This document shows positions 8,032-15,736 of a stretch of 45,022 nt of DNA, in pieces. Numbering within the stretch: the stretch's first letter is position 1; every line of letters begins with the position of its first letter. Location of the stretch: NCBI GenBank assembly GCA_017381865.1, contig JAFOBJ010000068.1, forward strand, positions 1-45,022, in the 5' to 3' direction. Position numbers and translations under genes: made by a program. Origin of the DNA: Bacteroidales bacterium (GTDB lineage: Bacteria > Bacteroidota > Bacteroidia > Bacteroidales > F082). Below the pieces are notes generated by a model. The model was not told where the DNA came from. It was given only the letters and a program-made list of their open reading frames with translations, and searched no databases.

Positions 8032-8676
8032 TTATTTTCCGAATCTATATCCTAATGTAATTGAAAACGTATTTAACCTGTCAGTATCAGCATTGTGTCT
8101 TTCTCCTGGATGTATGTTGCTATTAAGTACAACTCCGCCTTTGATAGCATTTGTGAGCCCCATACTATAACAGATGTCGAATGTGAATCTGTAGATATCA
8201 ACTCCAATATTTAACGCCGCTCCCAAGTTCATGAATCTGTAATTCCATTCTTGATACATGCTTTCTATAAAATCGTCGATATTGAAATGCACTATAGGAC
8301 CTACATTAGCTCTCATGTTGAAATTGTTACGTCCGACAAATTGATAACCTAAATATATAGGCAATGCTATAGAATGGTTTATTGATACTACACCATTTAA
8401 ATTAATAATGTTAACTGGATCGAACGTAACGCTGCCCTCATAAAGTTCAGAATAATTATACATCAGTTCTGGCTGGATGATAAAGTCTTTTATCATTATC
8501 CTGCCGAAAACTCCTAATGTGACATATCCTTTGGGGTAAAGCATCAAATCACCTCTATTGATAGAGAGACTGTTTGCTTTATATCCTACCTTTGGTCCGT
8601 AATAGAACTTTACTTGAGCATTCGATGTTGTTGCCATCAGAAGGAACCAGCTAAGAAACAGAACTACTTTTTTCAT
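8032..8676 (-). CDS. Outer membrane beta-barrel protein (OMP_b-brl type)
   Basis: The start is placed at 8676, giving MKKVVLFLSWFLLMATTSNAQ as signal peptide; the longer frame to 8772 reads through repeat elements. The mature 194 residues show alternating strands and glycines (VKFYYGPKVGYKANSLS, GRIMIKDFIIQPELMYNY, LPIYLGYQFVGRNNFNMRANVGP) and end in aromatic-rich FSITLGYRFGK, as expected for a small porin-like barrel of the PF13568 sort. It is the first gene of a two-gene unit with the lipoprotein at 7054-8004. Its 5' region holds hairpin elements B and D and, further up, cassette flank copy 2 with a possible promoter. Confidence 0.8.
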   Translation of the reverse strand: MKKVVLFLSWFLLMATTSNAQVKFYYGPKVGYKANSLSINRGDLMLYPKGYVTLGVFGRIMIKDFIIQPELMYNYSELYEGSVTFDPVNIINLNGVVSINHSIALPIYLGYQFVGRNNFNMRANVGPIVHFNIDDFIESMYQEWNYRFMNLGAALNIGVDIYRFTFDICYSMGLTNAIKGGVVLNSNIHPGERHNADTDRLNTFSITLGYRFGK

Positions 8677-8705
8677 ATTTTTAAGTTTTAAAAGATTTAT
8701 ATTTT

Positions 8706-8740
8706 TCTCTTGCGAAGACGCAGAGGAACGCAGAGACATT
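8706..8740. repeat. Family D repeat (CGCAGAG-type)
   Basis: TCTTGCGAAGACGCAGAGG followed by AACGCAGAGACA. Similar units are at 9586 and 15625. Confidence 0.7.
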
Positions 8741-8777
8741 TTAATTTTCAATTTCCCGTTTTCAACTTCCAATCCTT

Positions 8778-8832
8778 GAGACGCAGCAATTACATATTGT
8801 TTATTTTTATGGTGTAATTGATACGTCTCTAC
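8778..8832. repeat. Family B hairpin element
   Basis: GAGACGCAGCAATTACA pairs with TGTAATTGATACGTCTC around a T-rich loop, ending in TAC. It lies in the 5' region of the beta-barrel gene. Confidence 0.78.
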
Positions 8833-8872
8833 ATTCCTCCTAACTCCTAATTCCTCACTCCTAACTCTCTCC
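8833..8872. repeat. Family G heptamer array (CTCCTAA type)
   Basis: ATTCCTC-CTAACTC-CTAATTC-CTCACTC-CTAACTC, period 7. It abuts the start of the conserved cassette flank at 8874. Confidence 0.65.
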
Positions 8873-8873
8873 G

Positions 8874-8942
8874 CAAAGTTTATAATTTTATTTCAAAAAA
8901 GCAAGTGTTTTTGAAAATTTTCGGGGGGGTAAAACGTTGATA
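8874..8942. repeat. Conserved 3' flank of cassette copy 2, with G7 tract
   Basis: It matches 4524-4592 at 62 of 69 positions. On the minus strand it carries TTG, 19 bases, then TAAACTTTG. A heptamer run (TTATAAT-TTACAAT-TAACAAT type, about 8944-8974) separates it from the gene, an insertion absent from copy 1. Confidence 0.85.
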
Positions 8943-8991
8943 ATGTATAATTTATAATTTACAATTAACAATTGGCGGTTGGTTGATGTAA

Positions 8992-9470
8992 TCAAATAAT
9001 TTCCCAATAACCTCCTTTATCTGGACCGACTCTGCGAATTATATTTTCTTTTTGCATTTTTCTCAGTTGCCATTTAATACCGTCTTGACTAATATTACAT
9101 AATTCAGATAACTCCACACGACTGATGTAAGGATTGTTTTTAATACATTCTATTATTTTTCTGTCTGTTTTCTGGGTAGTTTTCTGGGTAGTTTGTAGGT
9201 ATGTACTATCTATTGGAAGTATGATTCTTGTAAAGTTTTCCATAAAGACAAAGCAGTCTCTGCTAACGGAGAAATATTGTTTTTAAGACGGTCTTTGATT
9301 TTTAACATACACTCGTCAACATTGTCAATGCCGATAACATCTCCGTCTTTATCAATTCCAAAATAAACGTAGCCTCCTTCTTTGTAATTTAAAAAAGCTA
9401 TGACTTCCTTCTCAACATCAATGTCTGAATTGTATTCTAGTTTATACTCGATTCTGTTTGTCTCGTTCAT
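8992..9470 (-). pseudogene. AlbA_2 / winged-helix DNA-binding protein with internal deletion and frame change
   Basis: Two overlapping frames make up one broken gene. The first (9210-9470) starts MNETNRIEYKLEYN and covers the AlbA_2 (Schlafen-type) domain: VIAFLNYKEGGYVYFGIDKDG, IKDRLKNNISP. After NNISP it leaves the family pattern and stops. The second (ATG at 9243, ending 8992) starts with the last strand expected of the missing ATPase part (ENFTRIILPI), then a TTQKTTQKT linker and a C-terminal winged helix (ISRVELSELCNISQDGIKWQLRKM). Intact relatives have roughly 250-300 residues more between these parts. The junction is near 9243-9262 and changes frame. Alternatively two small proteins could be made (AlbA_2 alone; HTH alone); the intact promoter at 9493 leaves this possible. 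Confidence 0.8.
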
Positions 9471-9492
9471 GTAATTTTAATTTTTAGTCATA

Positions 9493-9523
9493 CAAATTTA
9501 AGAAGTAGGATCTCGTTTGTCAA
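9493..9523 (-). promoter_or_regulatory. Promoter of the AlbA_2 gene (TTG-N20-TAAATTTG)
   Basis: The boxes and 20-base spacing are the same as at 5467-5497: TTG at 9521-9523 and TAAATTTG at 9493-9500 (minus strand). The spacer sequence differs, but the boxes and the region upstream are conserved. Confidence 0.8.
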
Positions 9524-9573
9524 GAGAAAAAATCATAAAATATTTTAACGGTTTTTGTTAATCGTCAACAGAC
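9516..9573. repeat. Conserved 5' flank of cassette copy 2
   Basis: It matches 5490-5547 at 54 of 58 positions. It is followed directly by TTTGGG, without the extra family E units of copy 1. Confidence 0.88.
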
Positions 9574-9585
9574 TTTGGGATGTAT

Positions 9586-9618
9586 TTCTCTCGCAGAGAC
9601 GCAGAGGAACGCAGAGTT
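9586..9618. repeat. Family D repeat (CGCAGAG type)
   Basis: TTCTCTCGCAGAGACGCAGA then GGAACGCAGAG. It is the same element as at 15625-15656. Confidence 0.72.
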
Positions 9619-9631
9619 CATTTTCATTCTT

Positions 9632-9682
9632 GAGACGTGTCAATGCGTGTTCATTTTTATGGTTACATTGACGCGTCTCTAC
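9632..9682. repeat. Family B hairpin element (variant stem)
   Basis: GAGACGTGTCAATG pairs with CATTGACGCGTCTC around a T-rich loop. The inner stem differs from other family B copies (CAATG instead of CAATTAC), yet pairing is kept on both sides. Confidence 0.72.
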
Positions 9683-9693
9683 ATCACTCCTCA

Positions 9694-10533
9694 CTAAAAC
9701 CGTTCTATAGGATTATTCTTAGCCCTTTCGTATTCGACAGCTTTTTTCACGAAGTCGTTGTTTGTTGTGGCGTCTCCTATCGTGTGCGACACTTTGTACC
9801 TTTTCTGCAATTTGAAGAATCCTTCCTTCGTGGTCTGTATTCTGTCGTTGATGACTTCATAAACCATCATTAGTTCTGAAGGCCTTTCTATTGAAAGGAA
9901 TTTCCATGAATAATGATTTTCTGTGTCTGCAACATTTAAGATGAGACCTGGCAGATTGCAGAATTTATAAGGTCCGTCGCTGAAAGGAAGTTCCGATGTG
10001 AACCATGCTTCCCAAGTACGGCCTCCGAAATCGCATATCGCTTTCTGACAGACATAATTATTAATTGTATCTGTTTCGGCGGTTATCTGCCAATTGAAAG
10101 CATTGAAAGATTCTTCGTATTCATACATTCCTTGCATATATATATGATCTATCGTGGTGATGTTTTTGCTTGTCATATTCTTGAATATGGAGCACCTGAT
10201 TGCAGAAGATGGAACATCCGAGAACACCTTACCTATTCTGCCTGTCTTTATCAATTCTTCTGTGAGCCCAGAATCTCCTGCTTTCTTTAACTCCATATTA
10301 TGTCTATATGTGCCATATCCTCTAAACGAACTCACATCTCGTTTTTTGCCAATTGAAAGCATATGGTTTTCTGTGCGATAACAATCGAGATGCGCAGTGT
10401 CTTCTCTGAAAGTCAATTCATACATCACAACATATTCCACCGTGTCATAATAATGATGCTGCGGCTTCCACCATTGAGCGTTAACATTTGCTATGATTGA
10501 CATAAAAGCTAATAATATCAACGATTTCTTCAT
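9694..10533 (-). CDS. GLPGLI family protein
   Basis: The start is placed at 10533 (MKKSLILLAFMSIIANVNAQ, signal peptide); 279 residues follow. It matches the GLPGLI family, secreted Bacteroidota proteins named for a short motif, seen here as YKFCNLPGLILNVAD near residue 205, preceded by a WEAWFTSELPFSDGP segment also typical of the family. The gene lies 55 bases after the stop of an outer-membrane receptor-like barrel, the usual partner of this family. The biochemical role is not known. The leader MKKSLILLAF is identical to that of the upstream barrel gene. Confidence 0.88.
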   Translation of the reverse strand: MKKSLILLAFMSIIANVNAQWWKPQHHYYDTVEYVVMYELTFREDTAHLDCYRTENHMLSIGKKRDVSSFRGYGTYRHNMELKKAGDSGLTEELIKTGRIGKVFSDVPSSAIRCSIFKNMTSKNITTIDHIYMQGMYEYEESFNAFNWQITAETDTINNYVCQKAICDFGGRTWEAWFTSELPFSDGPYKFCNLPGLILNVADTENHYSWKFLSIERPSELMMVYEVINDRIQTTKEGFFKLQKRYKVSHTIGDATTNNDFVKKAVEYERAKNNPIERF

Positions 10534-10588
10534 GTCTATAATTTTTATTTGGTTATAAAAGTCATACAATTATAATTAAGAATCATGT

Positions 10589-13210
10589 CTAAAACCTGAA
10601 TTTCACAGAACAGAATATTTCTATCGGTCGTATTTCATATATTGACTCAACTATCGAAAAAACTCCGGAATAATATGAGACGTAAGATTTGTTATTGAAT
10701 ATATTAGTGCATTTCAACTCAAAATCGAGTCTGTGTTTTGGAATTGAATATTGATATAAGACATCAAAATAGACATACTCTTTTCCTTGATGTGAATATA
10801 TTTCAGAATCAAAACTTATTAGATGGTCTCTATGCGGAAAGATTCCTAAACTCAGATAGTGACGGATATAATTCAAATCGCTTTGTTTTATATTGTCGCT
10901 GAACGACTTTATGTTATTGAAATTTAATGAATAATTTAGATGCGCCCAATGCGAGATGGATATTATGGCATTAGGTGATACGCCTGAAGTGAGATTGCTG
11001 TTTTCTGTCATAACTCCATTTAATATATTATGTCTTCTTATATGTGAGAAATTGGCTTTCACTCCAATAGTCGTCTTTATTGCAGGAATGAATTTCTTGA
11101 CATTGAAATTCATTATGTGATAATCTGTTGTGTTAGGCGAGTCAACCATCTGCAAAATAGAAGCTCCGTTTTCAGCGATGTTGTATTTGTATATGTAATC
11201 AGAATTCCTATGTTGATAGGTATAAGACAAATTGCTGTTCACCGAATAAAAAGGCTGGTTGAAAGTAAGGCGCACGTTTGCTCTTATCATATCTGAAACT
11301 GACAAAGGCGCTGTCATGGCACACAAATTCTGATAATTCGTCAGGACGAAATTGTCGTAAAATTTCTCAAAATTGTCGATATTCTGTTCATAAATTCCAT
11401 ATGCATTTAATTTAAACATGCTGTTAAACACATATTTAAACGACAATATAGGATTGAAAAAGACTTTAGTAAGTTTCTGCTTTACTTTTTGATTATCAGT
11501 AGTTACATGTTCTAATGTAATCGGCAAATTTAAGGCAAACGTCGCTTTTTGAAGATTATATTCAAGATGTGTATTGATGTATGGTTTTGTATATGTATGA
11601 TTTACATAGTTTGCAAAAGAAGTGTAACCCGGCAAGTTTTCATGAGGAAATATTGCTAGATTAGTCTTAACCTTGTTTTGATAATGACTGACACCGACTT
11701 TGGTACTCATAATCAGATTTCCGAATGTAAAAATGCCGCTCAAAGCTTCATTTGTAAAGAATCGTTCTTTGTTGAAATGCTGACTTGTTTTATGATACGG
11801 TTTCCCAACATTGAAAATCTCTTCAAAGACTCCAGGCTCTACATTCAGAGATTCAGGCAGATTGTCGTAAGAATTATACGACACGAAATCCAAAAGATGT
11901 TTGCCTACAGGAAACAACACACGCATGTCATTTGACACAGACATCGCATTGTTGTTAAGAATTTGATTTATGCTTTCGTCATTATTTAACACATAACCGT
12001 ATGACTTATCCCATCGTTTTGAAAATGATATTTTATCGTTCAGATAAGCTTTCTTGTCGTTTCTATCGATGGCGACATCGCCTTTCAGATATGAGTCATA
12101 GATTTTGTTGCTAATCTTTTCCGTATATGAAATAGTGTCATCAGGAAGTAAATAAGTGTTCAGCTGTGATGAATTCTGTTTCTGCAAGTTGTTGATATAA
12201 GAAAGATTGACTCTCATCTGTGTTGTTTCGCTTATCGGTGCGAGTATATTGAAATTAGCATGATGAGTAGTGTTGTTCAAATATCTGTTTTTGTTTATCA
12301 TTGGCGGTGAAGCAGTCTGTATTGATAGTTCTTCGTTAGCATCTGGTTCGTGGTCTTCATTGTTTTGCGAATAATAATTCATGTTATTATTCAACAAGTC
12401 ATTGCCAATGTTATTGCTTTGAAGTAAAGCCATCATCTGCATTTTCTCAGAAAAAAGCATAGGTGTAATGTTAGTGTTCCACAGAAACGGATAAGCTCCT
12501 ATTCCTAGTTCTCCCGAACCTGTGACAGTCACGTTTTTAGATAGTTTTATATTAAGAGAAGCACGTTCTGTTTCAACGCGGTCTCGCAACAAAGCAATAG
12601 GCTGATGGTTCTCATAAATCTCCACCGATGCCACCGACTGATGTGGCAGGTTCTTGCTGATTGCCGCATATTTTCCATCCATCAAATCCATGCCTTCTAC
12701 ATAGAATTTCTGTATTGGCAAGCCTTGGTATATAATCTGACCGTTGTTTTCTATCTCTATTCCAGGCATCTTCCTCAAGACATCTTCAATGCTTTTATCT
12801 TCTTGTCCTACAAATGAATCTACGAAATATTCTATAGTGTCGTTGGTCTTTTCGATTGGTCGTGCCATCACGGTAACGCCTTTCAATTCATAAACAGTTT
12901 CCTCTAGAACGAAGTCTATCGTCTGAGACGCATTTGCTATGCGTAGCATTTTCTTCTCATAAAAAGACGAGTTTGTCTTTATGTCGAGACTGTCAGCTGT
13001 TATGTTAGCGTTTATTTCATAGTAACCGTTGATATCAGAAAATCCGTAAGCCATAATGAGATTACTTCCTGCCACATGAAGCAGCACGCTGACATTAAAG
13101 ACAGCTTCGCCATCTGTGTCTTTAATATGACCGCTTATGACAGTTTGGGATTGAACTTTTGCATTATTCAAAAGCAATATAAAAGCTAATAATATCAACG
13201 ATTTCTTCAT
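10589..13210 (-). CDS. TonB-dependent receptor-like outer membrane protein with CarboxypepD_reg domain
   Basis: An 873-residue protein: signal peptide (to about 20), carboxypeptidase-regulatory-like domain (~22-105: ISGHIKDTDGEAVFNVSV, YGFSDINGYYEI), plug-like domain (~125-225: SIEDVLRKMPGIEIENNGQI, IQKFYVEGMDLMDGKYA) and a ~600-residue beta-barrel ending in aromatic IFCSVKFRF. No clear TonB box was identified. It belongs to the outer-membrane barrel family that pairs with GLPGLI proteins rather than to SusC: no SusD partner is present. A strong terminator at 13228-13251 separates it from the upstream M56 gene, so it should have its own promoter, which I could not find. Confidence 0.87.
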   Translation of the reverse strand: MKKSLILLAFILLLNNAKVQSQTVISGHIKDTDGEAVFNVSVLLHVAGSNLIMAYGFSDINGYYEINANITADSLDIKTNSSFYEKKMLRIANASQTIDFVLEETVYELKGVTVMARPIEKTNDTIEYFVDSFVGQEDKSIEDVLRKMPGIEIENNGQIIYQGLPIQKFYVEGMDLMDGKYAAISKNLPHQSVASVEIYENHQPIALLRDRVETERASLNIKLSKNVTVTGSGELGIGAYPFLWNTNITPMLFSEKMQMMALLQSNNIGNDLLNNNMNYYSQNNEDHEPDANEELSIQTASPPMINKNRYLNNTTHHANFNILAPISETTQMRVNLSYINNLQKQNSSQLNTYLLPDDTISYTEKISNKIYDSYLKGDVAIDRNDKKAYLNDKISFSKRWDKSYGYVLNNDESINQILNNNAMSVSNDMRVLFPVGKHLLDFVSYNSYDNLPESLNVEPGVFEEIFNVGKPYHKTSQHFNKERFFTNEALSGIFTFGNLIMSTKVGVSHYQNKVKTNLAIFPHENLPGYTSFANYVNHTYTKPYINTHLEYNLQKATFALNLPITLEHVTTDNQKVKQKLTKVFFNPILSFKYVFNSMFKLNAYGIYEQNIDNFEKFYDNFVLTNYQNLCAMTAPLSVSDMIRANVRLTFNQPFYSVNSNLSYTYQHRNSDYIYKYNIAENGASILQMVDSPNTTDYHIMNFNVKKFIPAIKTTIGVKANFSHIRRHNILNGVMTENSNLTSGVSPNAIISISHWAHLNYSLNFNNIKSFSDNIKQSDLNYIRHYLSLGIFPHRDHLISFDSEIYSHQGKEYVYFDVLYQYSIPKHRLDFELKCTNIFNNKSYVSYYSGVFSIVESIYEIRPIEIFCSVKFRF

Positions 13211-13227
13211 GTCACATTCATGGCTAA

Positions 13228-13251
13228 AAAGGCTACCCTAAGGTAGCCTTT
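13228..13251 (-). terminator. Intrinsic terminator after the M56 gene
   Basis: AAAGGCTACC (13228-13237), a 4-base loop, then GGTAGCCTTT (13242-13251): a perfect 10-bp stem. On the minus strand it starts a few bases past the M56 stop and ends in TTTTTAGCC. Confidence 0.85.
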
Positions 13252-13254
13252 CCT

Positions 13255-14823
13255 TTAATTAAACTTATAATAAATAGGTATTGTGAATTGTGTTCTTACA
13301 ACTTCACCTTTGTGTTGTCCTGGTGTCCACTTTGGCATTGAGGAAACAACTCTTAATGCCTCGGCATCACATTCTTTGTCAATGCCTCTCATGACTGCCG
13401 CATTAGTGATACTGCCGTCTTTCTCAACGACAAAAGAAACAAATACTCTTCCTTCAATCTTGTTGTCTTTCGCTGATTGAGGATATTTGATGTTTTCTTG
13501 AATGTATTTCATCATCTCATTTGGTCCGCCTGGATATTGTGGCATCACTTCAGTAACTCTGTGAATAGAGTCTTGAGTTGCTTGCGGTTTCTGTGATGAG
13601 GAATTTTTATCTTTGCGTGGATGACGCTTGCCATCAATTAAACTAATGTCTATAAAACTAAATTTATCGGCAGGGATATAAATTGTTTTTACCGTATAAG
13701 TATTATATCCTTCATACCACGCTTTCAAGTCGTAACGACCAGCTACAACTGATGTAAATTCATATTTTCCGTTCTTGTCGGCTGTGGTGTTGTAGAATTC
13801 GTTTTCATCTTTTTCCAATATGACATTAGCGGCAAGTGGCTGTTTGGTTTCTGCATCATAGACAGTTCCTGCAAGGCTTCCTACTTTTTGTACCGAAGTC
13901 AGATTGGATTGTGTTTCTTCAGAATTATTTTCAACAACGGGAGCACTTTGTTTCCCATCATTAGGTTTTGTGTTATCACATTGTGTGTTAAGCAAAATCA
14001 ACAATGCAAATACCGGAAGAGTCAGTAACACCTTGATTACCGAACCCTTTACTTTTTGATTTTTCGTAATCATACTAATTCTTTTTTTGGTTAATAAAAA
14101 ACTGAAATTATTAGCTATCGTGCTAAAGTCATCAGCCGTGCACTGCTGTAACAATAACATCATATAGTTCGATTTTTCGTCTTCATTCTTAATCGCTTCG
14201 CTGTCGGCAATGAATTCATGATTGTTCTTCAACTCGTTCTTAATCATTCTAATGAAAGGATTGAACCATTGGAAGGCAATCATTATTTCCATAAGAATGA
14301 CATCAACGGAATGATGGTTTTTCACATGACTCATCTCGTGTTTTATAATCATCTCATCGAGATTGTCTATTGGAATGTAAATGTTTTTTAAGAATGAGAA
14401 AGGAACGTGACTTTCATTTGTATATATGAAATTAACATTATCAATTTTCTCAATCTTCTTCCCTGCTTTAATCTTATAAATTTTAAAGATATTATAAACG
14501 AATTTCATCAGGAAGAAAACCACACCTATTATATATAAGTATGAAATTATATCTGTGATGGATAATGTTTTTGTCTCAACTGGAGCTTCTATCATCGCGT
14601 CGCTGTAGAATATCACATCCATTTCTTGTTTAAATGAAGGCATTTCCTGAAACTGCTGTCCTTCAATGTTTATTCTGATGAAAGGAAGTGCGAAAGCGAA
14701 AATGGAAATCGTAAGCAAGACGATTCTGTTGAGCTGGAATCTGTTGCTGTTGCGGAATAATAGTTTGTATGCGAAATACAAAACCATTGTCGCTACAAAT
14801 GTCAATATCAAATTAGTTATCAT
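13255..14823 (-). CDS. M56-family (BlaR1-like) membrane metallopeptidase with CarboxypepD_reg and TonB C-terminal domains
   Basis: 522 residues. N-terminal membrane segments lie at about 4-22, 33-50 and 93-113. The zinc peptidase motif is H162-E-M-S-H166, followed by EFIADSEA with the further Glu ligand. A hydrophobic segment (~270-285) is followed by a carboxypeptidase-regulatory-like domain (~315-390: LAGTVYDAETKQPL, ADKNGKYEF). A TonB C-terminal domain follows (~425-522: PQYPGGPNEMMKYIQENIKYP). BlaR1/MecR1 proteins sense a signal outside the cell and trigger cleavage of a BlaI-type repressor. Here the gene follows blaI by 2 bases, so they are co-expressed. The TonB-like end suggests contact with an outer-membrane partner, possibly the adjacent receptor; this is inference. 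No penicillin-binding sensor domain is present. Confidence 0.9.
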   Translation of the reverse strand: MITNLILTFVATMVLYFAYKLLFRNSNRFQLNRIVLLTISIFAFALPFIRINIEGQQFQEMPSFKQEMDVIFYSDAMIEAPVETKTLSITDIISYLYIIGVVFFLMKFVYNIFKIYKIKAGKKIEKIDNVNFIYTNESHVPFSFLKNIYIPIDNLDEMIIKHEMSHVKNHHSVDVILMEIMIAFQWFNPFIRMIKNELKNNHEFIADSEAIKNEDEKSNYMMLLLQQCTADDFSTIANNFSFLLTKKRISMITKNQKVKGSVIKVLLTLPVFALLILLNTQCDNTKPNDGKQSAPVVENNSEETQSNLTSVQKVGSLAGTVYDAETKQPLAANVILEKDENEFYNTTADKNGKYEFTSVVAGRYDLKAWYEGYNTYTVKTIYIPADKFSFIDISLIDGKRHPRKDKNSSSQKPQATQDSIHRVTEVMPQYPGGPNEMMKYIQENIKYPQSAKDNKIEGRVFVSFVVEKDGSITNAAVMRGIDKECDAEALRVVSSMPKWTPGQHKGEVVRTQFTIPIYYKFN

Positions 14824-14825
14824 AG

Positions 14826-15200
14826 TTATTTCTTTAAAGCTTTATCAATCATGTTTTTAAGTTCTTCTAATTGCTCTGTCGTAAAGCTCTCCTTTTGTGT
14901 GAAAGCCGACACCAATTCGCTATATGAATTGTTAAAATAATTTTTGACTAATCCGCTGAGCGAGTTATGCGAATAATCCGATTTTGAAATGAGAGGATAA
15001 TATCTGTTTGCCTTGCAGAATGTTTCGTGCGACACGAATCCTTTTTTCTCTAATATTCTAACTATCGTAAGCACTGTGTTGTAAGCCGGTTTCGGTTCCG
15101 GAAAGTTTGCCATTATCTCATTCGCAAATCCGCTTTCAATCTTCCAAAGCACTTGCATCACTTGTTCTTCTGCCTTTGTGAGTTCTTTTATATTTTCCAT
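14826..15200 (-). CDS. BlaI/MecI/CopY family transcriptional repressor
   Basis: 124 residues, the usual family length. The N-terminal ~80 residues form the winged helix (LTKAEEQVMQVLWKIESGFANEIMANFP, then PAYNTVLTIVRILEKKGFVSHE), and the C-terminal part is the helical dimerisation region (SGLVKNYFNNSYSELVSAF). It is expected to repress its own operon by binding a dyad in the promoter and to be inactivated through the co-encoded M56 peptidase. The gene ends 2 bases before the M56 start. A candidate operator overlaps the -33 box at 15258-15273. Confidence 0.92.
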   Translation of the reverse strand: MENIKELTKAEEQVMQVLWKIESGFANEIMANFPEPKPAYNTVLTIVRILEKKGFVSHETFCKANRYYPLISKSDYSHNSLSGLVKNYFNNSYSELVSAFTQKESFTTEQLEELKNMIDKALKK

Positions 15201-15228
15201 AGAATTATATTTTTTAGAATTAACGATA

Positions 15229-15259
15229 CAAATATATAATATGTTTTTTAATTATGCAA
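15229..15259 (-). promoter_or_regulatory. Promoter of blaI-M56 (TTG-N20-TATATTTG)
   Basis: On the minus strand TTG (15257-15259) is followed by 20 bases and TATATTTG (15229-15236), a full match to TAnnTTTG. The leader would be ~25 bases. Confidence 0.78.
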
Positions 15260-15273
15260 CTAAATTTTTAGTT
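15258..15273. promoter_or_regulatory. Candidate BlaI operator dyad
   Basis: AACTAAA-TT-TTTAGTT is a perfect 7+2+7 palindrome overlapping the -33 box. The position suits a repressor. It differs from the TACA/TGTA dyad known for staphylococcal BlaI, so assignment is by position only. Confidence 0.5.
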
Positions 15274-15290
15274 ATTAATAAAAAATAATT

Positions 15291-15343
15291 GAGACGCATC
15301 AATTACAATTGTTTATTTTTATTGTGTAATTGACACGTCTCTA
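15291..15343. repeat. Family B hairpin element
   Basis: GAGACGCATCAATTACAAT pairs with ATTGTGTAATTGACACGTCTC around a T-rich loop, ending in TACA. Confidence 0.78.
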
Positions 15344-15345
15344 CA

Positions 15346-15376
15346 ATTATGCATTATGAATTATGAATTATGAATT
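15346..15376. repeat. Family F heptamer array (AATTATG type)
   Basis: AATTATG-CATTATG-AATTATG-AATTATG-AATT, period 7. Confidence 0.78.
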
Positions 15377-15382
15377 GTTTTA

Positions 15383-15466
15383 GGGCGTTCCGGCTATCGC
15401 CGTCGGGCTTTCCGCTATATCTTTTTCCGCTGCGCTCCAAAAGGATATCGCTCCAATCCCTAACGC
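15383..15466. repeat. Family H structured element (GGGCGTTCCGG...TAACGC)
   Basis: It starts GGGCGTTCCGG and ends CCAATCCCTAACGC. GCGTT near the start can pair with AACGC at the end, and ATATCTTTTT can pair with AAAAGGATAT inside. A second copy is at 41656-41791. From memory, similar elements are common in Bacteroidota genomes; no function is known to me. Confidence 0.65.
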
Positions 15467-15487
15467 ACTGGCGGCGATTAAAACCAG

Positions 15488-15533
15488 AAAAATCCCAGAA
15501 TTCCAGGAATCCGTTAAATCCCATGAATCCGTA
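15488..15533. repeat. Short repeat (AATCCCATGAATCCGT type)
   Basis: Degenerate direct repeats of AATCC units (AAAATCCCAGAATTCCAGG, AATCCGTTAAATCCCATG, AATCCG). It is part of the repeat cluster between blaI and the GH20 gene. Confidence 0.5.
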
Positions 15534-15560
15534 AAGACGCCACGGGAGTGACGTCACTAC
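15534..15560. repeat. Family C short hairpin (AGACGCCACGGGAGTGACGT)
   Basis: AGACGCCAC, a short loop and GTGACGTCACTAC. It has the same ends as family B but a short loop. Confidence 0.7.
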
Positions 15561-15603
15561 AACTCCTAACTAATAAGGCGTTGCTTTATTCTATATTTGT
15601 TTC

Positions 15604-15620
15604 GCCCTTTCAGGGCTTTT
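15604..15620 (+). terminator. Small hairpin with T run (GCCCTTTCAGGGCTTTT)
   Basis: GCCCT-TTC-AGGGC followed by TTTTG. No plus-strand gene lies directly upstream, so it may be another repeat remnant rather than a working terminator. Confidence 0.4.
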
Positions 15621-15624
15621 GTTT

Positions 15625-15656
15625 TCTCTCGCAGAGACGCAAAGGAACGCAAAGAA
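15625..15656. repeat. Family D repeat (CGCAGAG type)
   Basis: TCTCTCGCAGAGACGCAAAG then GAACGCAAAG. It matches 9586-9618 with a few substitutions. Confidence 0.7.
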
Positions 15657-15682
15657 AAATCTCGTTCCCGTCCCCAAACAAA

Positions 15683-15735
15683 AAGACGCATCAATTACAA
15701 TTGTCTATTTTTAAGGTGTAATTGATACGTCTCTA
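15683..15735. repeat. Family B hairpin element
   Basis: AGACGCATCAATTACAATTG is followed by a loop and GTGTAATTGATACGTCT, ending CTACA. Confidence 0.78.
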
Positions 15736-15736
15736 C

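Noticed and set aside
10589-13210. SusC-type receptor
   Set aside because: No SusD partner; the partner is GLPGLI and the barrel matches the family linked to GLPGLI.
15354-15557. A 67-residue minus-strand ORF in the gap between blaI and GH20
   Set aside because: It is made entirely of repeat elements (families F, H, AATCC and C); no promoter or family similarity.
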